Assembly (NCBI GenBank): GCA_949358305.1
Contig: OX442315.1
Location: forward strand, 30,220,427 to 30,284,426
DNA from: Strigamia acuminata
Taxonomy: Eukaryota > Arthropoda > Chilopoda > Geophilomorpha > Linotaeniidae
DNA: 64,000 nt
Direction of reading: 5' to 3'
A program made the position numbers and the translations under genes. The notes beneath the pieces were generated by a model. That model was not told where the DNA came from, made no database searches, and saw only the letters and a program-made list of their open reading frames with translations. Of the stretch, positions 57,239 through 64,000 are shown in pieces; position 1 is the stretch's first letter, and each line of letters opens with the position of its first letter.

Positions 57239-60200
57239 TTAGTAACGATTCATCTTGGACAAGACTTCACTGTCACTCAACCTAAAACAACAAAAATTGG
57301 TAAACAGCAAAAATTAAACATAAAAATCATTCAAAAAAATACCTTGCAATTCCTTGCGGAGCCACATGTCGCACATGAGCTAATGCGAGCAAGTGTTTTA
57401 AAAATATGATTCGATTCTGTTGCCATTTAGCGTAGGAATGAACCACGATGGATATCACGCACCAATACAGCGGCCCTTCAGCCTAAAAAAAAAACAAAAA
57501 CGAATTTATTTTATCTAATTTTTGCAGATAAAACTCGCTAATTTACCTCGAAACACTTTTCGACCCATTTTTCTGCCGGCATCTCCAGAAAACTTGACAA
57601 ATTCTTCTCCTCCCTCGGCGCACACCTGGTACTGCAATTAAAAATTCAAATTTAAATAACTAAATTACTTGGCTAATCATTGTTTTACGTGTTGATGACA
57701 TATAGCGCCGTGTGTAGATGCATGTTACTCTGCGGTCCACCGCCGCCACTTTCATCGCTGAACGATCGTTCTTGCGCAAATCGCAGTAATAGCAACTTCA
57801 AATCATGAATAGTCGACGAATAATTTATATCTCGATGTCCAATACCTTCTTGAATGTAAGTATTATGTCTAAAATATAAAAAATAAAAATAAATCATTAA
57901 AAAAATCCACAAATTATAAAAATTACCTCGCTAAACAACTAGCAAAAACAGATTCCGGTACTTGTTGTCCCCACAGAAGTAAAAGTCCATTGCATTTAGT
58001 ATTCGCATTCTGTAGAGCGGCACTTTCCCACTCATCTCGTCCTCTCGCCAGTCTCACGACCGACAAATGACAGTCAATGTGGACCACGTTGAAGTGGGTG
58101 ACGGTCGTGTACGCTTGAGTCTTCCTCGTTTTGTTTTCGTAATCGTCCGCGTTGATTCGCTTCGTAAAAGTGTAAATCCCTAGAACTTTGGTCGGTTGAA
58201 ATTTGTATCCTTCCCAACAAATAACGCACACCAAGCCCGGTTCTTCGACTAACTCGTCCATTTGTTTTAATATGTTACTCTTTGCGGTCACCTGAAAACG
58301 GAAAATTTCAATTTTTCTCATCAAATAGTTATATCATTATTAAATTACCTGTCCTTTTTCATTCGTGCACATGCCCAAACCCGCGAGTTGTTTCTCGCGC
58401 ATGGCCATCGCTAATCGTTTCTTCTCGGCTTTGGTTTGTTTACGCACTTCCTCGATCTTCTGCGCGACTTGTTGGTTCTCTCTCAAAGCTTCCATCAGAT
58501 TCTCGGCCAACGACCCCACGTGTTCATCACTAGACACTTGTTCCAGACGATGCATTATGGGGATGCATTCCGAGCTGACTTTTACCTAAGAAAATCAATT
58601 CAAATGAGTGTCAAATTCCACCTGCATGGATTTTTCTTCGTACCTGCAACGCTTCGTGGCCTGTGCACAACCCACTTAGCATTCTCAATACAAATTTCAA
58701 AGCTGGTTTTGAAATAAATTCCTTCCATTCGTCCGAATCGATTAACAGTGCTGACCGAATAGGTGGAGCGTGCATTTGGATGTACTCCAAAGCATCGCCT
58801 ATGATTCCTTCGCGTAAAATCAGATCTTTCAATTGATTTCCATTAGGATTACGCTCGATTCCGTTTGTCAAAACGCAAAAACTTTCCAACTAATAAAAAG
58901 CAAAACGGTATTAAATACCAACCAATGCATATACAAAGACCGGACGATGATTTTCTCAAACTGAGGCAACCACAAAAGTAAACCTCTTGTGTGCAAAAAT
59001 GTCGATTTTAAGTCAAAAATTGATTTTTATCCATAAAAATGGTCTTTATCGATCAAAAACACAAATAACATCGTTTTTAAGCCAGAAAACATTTTTATGC
59101 TGCCTCAGTAAGCTGACCTTTGGTCCCAACAGTGTATCCATAACAGTTACCAACAACTCGTTCTCGGTTGCATGTTCAAAATCGAATCGATTAAAATTAA
59201 GCGAAGGTTTAAAATAATTGACCAACGCGTGCATCTTTTCAAACGAGCCTAACGTTAAGAACGGCAACACTCGCAACAGCCTTTCTTGCACTCCCGGATT
59301 CTGTCGCACGGCGGGCGTTCCAATTTGTTGAAGGAGGTAAGGAACGTCTTCGAGCGATCCACAAGTCTCCGCAAAATCAGAAAACTTATGTGGCGACTGA
59401 ATACTAGCCTCCACTAAAATAGTTTCCATTACCTATCACAAAAATTAAAAAAAATTAACCATTTTAAATATTTGTTTAAACGTTTGTTTTAAAAAATACT
59501 TGAAGTAATTGTTCTGTTAAAGTTGGTTGCCCAGGTTGCCCTTGCACCAAATCAGGGTCAGCAACAAGAAGCGTTTTCAGCGTTTGTAATTTCACCGTTG
59601 TTGCTTTCATGGACGGCTGCAGCAATTTGCGGCGATTACTCCTCACTTTAATGCAATAACTGAACAACCGCAACAAAACCATCAACAACGATCGGCCTCG
59701 ACTCAAATCGTTTGTGGTACTCAATCTAAAAACCAAAAAAAATTAATTTCTCCATAAAATTTACACAATTTTATACATTTCATCTCTCTAGCATCACTTC
59801 GAGTCCACCATAAGAGCTCATGATATTCGCCATTCTGTAAACTTCTTCGCTGTCGACTTCCTCGTCGCTTTTAGCATCCAAAGTCTCGATAAACTCTTCC
59901 GTCGCGTCACCCAACAAACCCCACATTCGGTAAACAACTGTCATGGCTTCTCCTTCATTGTTTTCAGCCAACCAAACCTTCTTGTAAACCTATTAATTAA
60001 AATGACAAAAATAAAAATAAAATTTCGATTTTTCAAATTATCAATTCATTACGTCTTTAACAGGCAAATCCAAACTGATGATTTTATTGCACACGAGTAA
60101 CTCCATTCCGTTGTCATCTTCCAACAACGCTACCAATTCGCAATCCTGGCAGATTTTGTTCTTCACGTCGCGCATTAAGGGCCCGAGTCCCGGCTCCGTC

Positions 60201-63200
60201 GAGCTGTACGAGTTGCCCAACATTCTTCCCTGTAGGAAATCTTCTTGCTGCGGATCTTTTTCCAGCGTGAGGAAAAATTCTCCTATGTCATTTTCCTCCT
60301 AAAATACAACAAAATTTTAAAATTTAAACAAAAATTTTAAAATTCAACTATTTACCGGGTAAATTATCGATCAAAGACGTTTGAATATGAAAACTGGAGT
60401 TCTGAAATCCTCCAACCCGTACTTCTGCACGGTTTCGATGCAAATCGACATAAATGCTTGCGTTTCCGTTTCGGTGCCAGTCGTCATGTCTTCCAGCAGA
60501 TCCAACAACTTCTCCCGAGTCTCATCGATCAATTTCGTCCGTTGTACGACCAGTTTGCGCAACGTCAAATACCCGTTTAAAACCATTCCCACAAGTTTAC
60601 TCTTGTAATGTTGTCGTATACTCTCCTGCTCCAAAAACGACGACAACAATTCGATTAACATTTTCAGCGCGTAACCTAACAAAACACAAATTTATATTAC
60701 AATAAAAGAAATGTAATCATTTCTTTCAATTCTAACCTTGCGACAAATCCAAATTCAAAGTAGTCTCTTCCAAATGTCCCAACTCGCTGATTTCCCTCGT
60801 TATGTGTTCACCAATGTGCGGCAACACGCCTCTCACGGCCAGGTAATACTTCCAATGTGCGGATTTCATTAAATTCTGATACAATGCTAAAAATTCCGCC
60901 GCATTTTCTCCCGCTTCATCCAGATCATCCAGATACACAGTCAGCATATCCAAAATCTAAAAATTAAATAAAAAAAATTAAATCTTTTAATTTTTTTTAT
61001 AAATTTCACAAAATTACTTCTCTTTTTCGATTCGGTATTTGACACAACGCTTCGACTATATTACAAGCGACGACGGATTGAACAGTACGCTGCGCAACCA
61101 AGTGCTGTCCAACAGCTTCAAGTGCAGCACATCTTTGCGCGTTTGATCCCTCCACCGAATCCCGTATTTCTCCGTTAAGTACTGGGCACGCACATCTTCC
61201 TTTTTCATTTTGCGACTCGAGACCTCGACACGGCGTGCGCTGTTTCCACGACCGGTACGAATGGTTGGCGTCACCCGTGAGCCATTTGTGCACGTCGACT
61301 CGAACTTCGGTTCCTGTTTTCAATTCAATCATACCATAAAAAATAAACATAAAAGTGTTATTTCACCGGCTTTATACCTCCTGCCTTAACCGTTGCCATA
61401 TTCTCCACACTTTTCTCCTTATTTTTCTTACTTAAAGCTGGTTGCGGTTTGATCAAAGACTGGAGAATTCGCAAACACGGTAAAGTGATATTTTCCATCA
61501 CAACCGGACTCCGGGAACTCCTTCCGAGCAAGAATAAATTAACTACTGGTACGCATTTAATTTCAAAACAAATCACACATCATTTACATTTTTGCATCAC
61601 AATTACTCAAAAAATTGACCTCAATCGTTGTTCCCAGCACGACTCTTCCGTCTGAACGGTAATAGACAACGACATCTCGTTGAAAGCTGACGAAATCTTA
61701 GTCATAAGTAAATTATTCAACTCGTCCGTTGCAGCCGGGTTGTCTCGAGTTAGAAGACATATTAGTTGCTTCACTTCCGTTCTAACCTATAAAAAAAAAA
61801 AAAAAAAAATTAAATAAAAATTTAAAAACGAGCCTTTTTTGATTACCAAAACAGCCCCGCGTCGCAAGTTATTCTCAACCAACTCTCTAATCAAGCCTTG
61901 ACATAATTAATCGACCTAAAATAAAATAAAACCGAATTAAAAAAATTGAATAATTAATTTTTCTTGCAATTTTTCATATATACCTGCACTTTTGACATTG
62001 AAACACGTTTTCCCCACAATTGGCGCACACTCCAGGATTTGCAGGAACAGAGGCGCTGCAGCGAGGGCACTGAAGCGTCTATGACGAAGCCTGCAAGTTT
62101 TCGTAGAAATCGGCATATTCAATCATGAGGTTGCACGCAACGATAGGCAACGGGAATTCAATCTTCAACTCCGTCTGACCGGCCGCCAGGTGACACTTCT
62201 TTGCCTTGTGCCACATGGACGGTTTGTTCTTCAACTCCACGACCGCCTGCACCGAGCGGTTGTTATAAAACACATTGATGCTTCGCACCATCTTCGTGCG
62301 CTTCAAATCGCCGATCCGAACCGTGATTTTAGCGATGAAATGACTGCTCACTAATTTCATAATCTGCGTCGTCGCCGTGAATCTCGAGTCCACTTTGATG
62401 GCCGACAATTTGATGCTGGTAAATGGGATTTCTGGATTATTAGACACGAGACAAGGGTCGCTTTCCAAGTAGTAGCCGTCGAATTCGACAAGCCCTAGAA
62501 GTGCGTTGTACATGTTGGCGTTTGGGTGGTTCGCCAACACTTGGTTTTGCGTTTTCAGCACCGACACGGCCTTGTCGATGTAATCCTTCGTGTTTTTCTC
62601 CGCGTGCGGCATTCGGAGTGTGAAATAACCCAATAAATCCACGAACTGCGCCGCTTTTCGTCCGTAAGCCGGCAGCTGCGGCCACAACTTCCAAAGTAAA
62701 TCCAAAAGCATTTCCTGCTCCGCCGTGTTCGAAGCGCAATACAAGCCGTGGAGGAGACTGCGCGCTTGCCATCGAACAGCGGTCGAGTTCGACTCCAGTA
62801 GAAACGCGCGCACAAAATCGACCAAAACGTTCCGGTCGATCGACCGATGCACTTGCTGCACCAAAGCCATGCACTGCAGCTGTTCTTTCGCATCTTCGCG
62901 CTCCTTTTTCTGCTTCAACGGCGAACTCGCCGTCTGTTGCTGCTGCGGTTGCAAAGCTCCAAACCCTGTCGAAGAACCCGCCTAAAATCAAATTTAAAAA
63001 ATCAAAATCAACACTTAAAACTCAACGAATCACCGACAAACAAACCTGAATCGTGTTTGACTTCGAGCCGCACGTTGCACTCTGCAACAACTGCAAAATA
63101 ATGGCGGCCACACCTTCATCCAAGTAGATGAGAAACGGCAGAACCGTGTCGTCCTGCATGCAGAATCGCTGCCAATTGGTCGTGCGAGTGGTCGCAATTT

Positions 63201-64000
63201 CGGCGCACGCTTTCAACAGCTCGATCAAATTCAGCAGCGAGTCGTACGTCAACACCACTTGCGTGGCGCGCTCGCACAAAGTGCGCACGGCCGACGCGTG
63301 CGATTCCAACGCGTGTAGATCCGTCAGTTGCCGATAATGTTCCTTAGATCCGCACATGTAGAGCAGCAATTTCCGTACTTGGCGTCGCACGAAAGGCGTC
63401 TGCTGCGTCATAAGGTATTCGCATAAACAGGGATACCAAGCCGAATCGAACGGCCCGGGCTCGAATAATTTGTGGATTTGATACGGTAAACGTAGCACCA
63501 TTTCGGTCAGTAGTTGCGGGTACGCCTCGAAAACGTCGCTCGCGTGTCCCTTGACGTACTGGCGGAGAAAGAAAGGCGACATGTCCGGTGGTGGATGAGG
63601 AGGATGCTGTTTGAGCAGGTTTCCGGCGACTACAAGACCGCCGTCTTCCGTGTGCGACTGTTTCGAGCGGTCGAGTAGAATTTTGAGCACTTGTAAACAA
63701 TACTCGACGGCGTCATTTTGATATAGGAAAGTAGCGGTGGTTGTTCCTATGAAAGATGACGACTCGGACGTTGTTTTGAATGTTGTTTTTGTTCGAGACA
63801 TCATAACACCTGATAATTTAATAAAACAATTAATAATACCGGTAAATTCAAATTTTACAATGATTATTGTATTTTTACTTAATAATCGCATTATAACCAA
63901 CTGAACTTCGTGTTGTGCGTTTCTATCGGCGACGTTTTTCGCTTCTTCGCCGTTTACATTCAAAACGCTGATTAAAGTGTTCAAACCAAACACCAAAACA
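57239..64000 (-). pseudogene. Ubr4: UBR4 (purity of essence) E3 ubiquitin ligase, C-terminal part, multiply disrupted; continues beyond the window
   Basis: UBR4 is a giant E3 ligase of the N-degron pathway. About 20 exons read from 64000 down to 57239, including 63809-63046, 62981-61984, 60953-60732 and 58292-57928. Matches include [80 protein letters not shown] and the C-terminal [20 protein letters not shown] with [10 protein letters not shown]. Lesions: TAG at 62081-62079; at about 61900 the RSINY segment is fused out of frame to QGLIREL, losing about 190 residues; a frame break before 61540; two opposite frameshifts within 61320-61020; TGA at 60373-60371 at a conserved Cys; donor GT changed to AT at 59783-59782; and TAA at 57241-57239 about 100 residues early. 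Alternative: sequencing error for single-base cases, but not for the deletion. Confidence 0.85.

Overview
This is a window of nuclear DNA from an arthropod, most likely a hexapod (insect or springtail). The best evidence is a tandem cluster of five secreted proteins of the obstructor/CPAP3 family, each with three chitin-binding domains, a family restricted to arthropods. Genes are split by short GT-AG introns (often 47-70 nt), and the intergenic DNA is AT-rich. I could not fix the order. All exon joins were made by hand from splice sites, reading frame and remembered family sequences, with no database search.

Region 1 (1-29035) is ordinary gene territory. In order it holds an AK8-type adenylate kinase (+), a Bar-type homeobox gene (+), a small secreted Pro/Cys-rich protein (-), five CPAP3 genes on the + strand (10836-20813) starting with a Gasp (CPAP3-C) orthologue and ending with an obst-B-like gene, an acid lipase (+), an intronless FKRP/LicD-like glycosyltransferase (-), and Sec22 (-). 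Every one of these reads through its splice joins in frame. The CPAP3 proteins would be secreted to organise chitin in cuticle. The first, Gasp, has a duplicated 234-bp exon that looks like a mutually exclusive pair.

Region 2 (29406-44001) is a carnitine acetyltransferase (Crat) locus. It lacks its 5' exons, carries a frameshift and an in-frame TAG, and so looks like a pseudogene. A 12.35-kb Ty3/Gypsy LTR retrotransposon (31151-43504) sits in one of its introns in antisense. The element looks complete and very young: I saw no difference between its two 971-bp LTRs, and it has a 4-bp target duplication. Gag and pol are linked by a textbook -1 slippery heptamer. A third, GC-richer open frame lies in the env position, is preceded by predicted splice sites, and has no membrane signature. 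It is my best candidate for something undescribed.

Region 3 (44002-57238) is repeat-rich. It holds one unrecognised host-like gene (44672-45694, -), two copies of a short Copia-protease open frame with a shared promoter-like leader, a 959-bp near-perfect palindrome with tRNA-like Pol III boxes in both arms, several MITE or foldback elements with TA target duplications, and small arrays of short motifs.

Region 4 (57239-64000, -) is the C-terminal third of a UBR4 (poe) E3 ligase gene. It is strongly conserved at the residue level but carries many lesions: two internal stops, a deletion junction of roughly 190 codons, several frameshifts, a destroyed splice donor and a truncated C-terminus. The neighbouring genes in region 1 are clean, so I read the damage in Crat and UBR4 as real decay rather than poor base calling, though raw reads would be needed to settle that.
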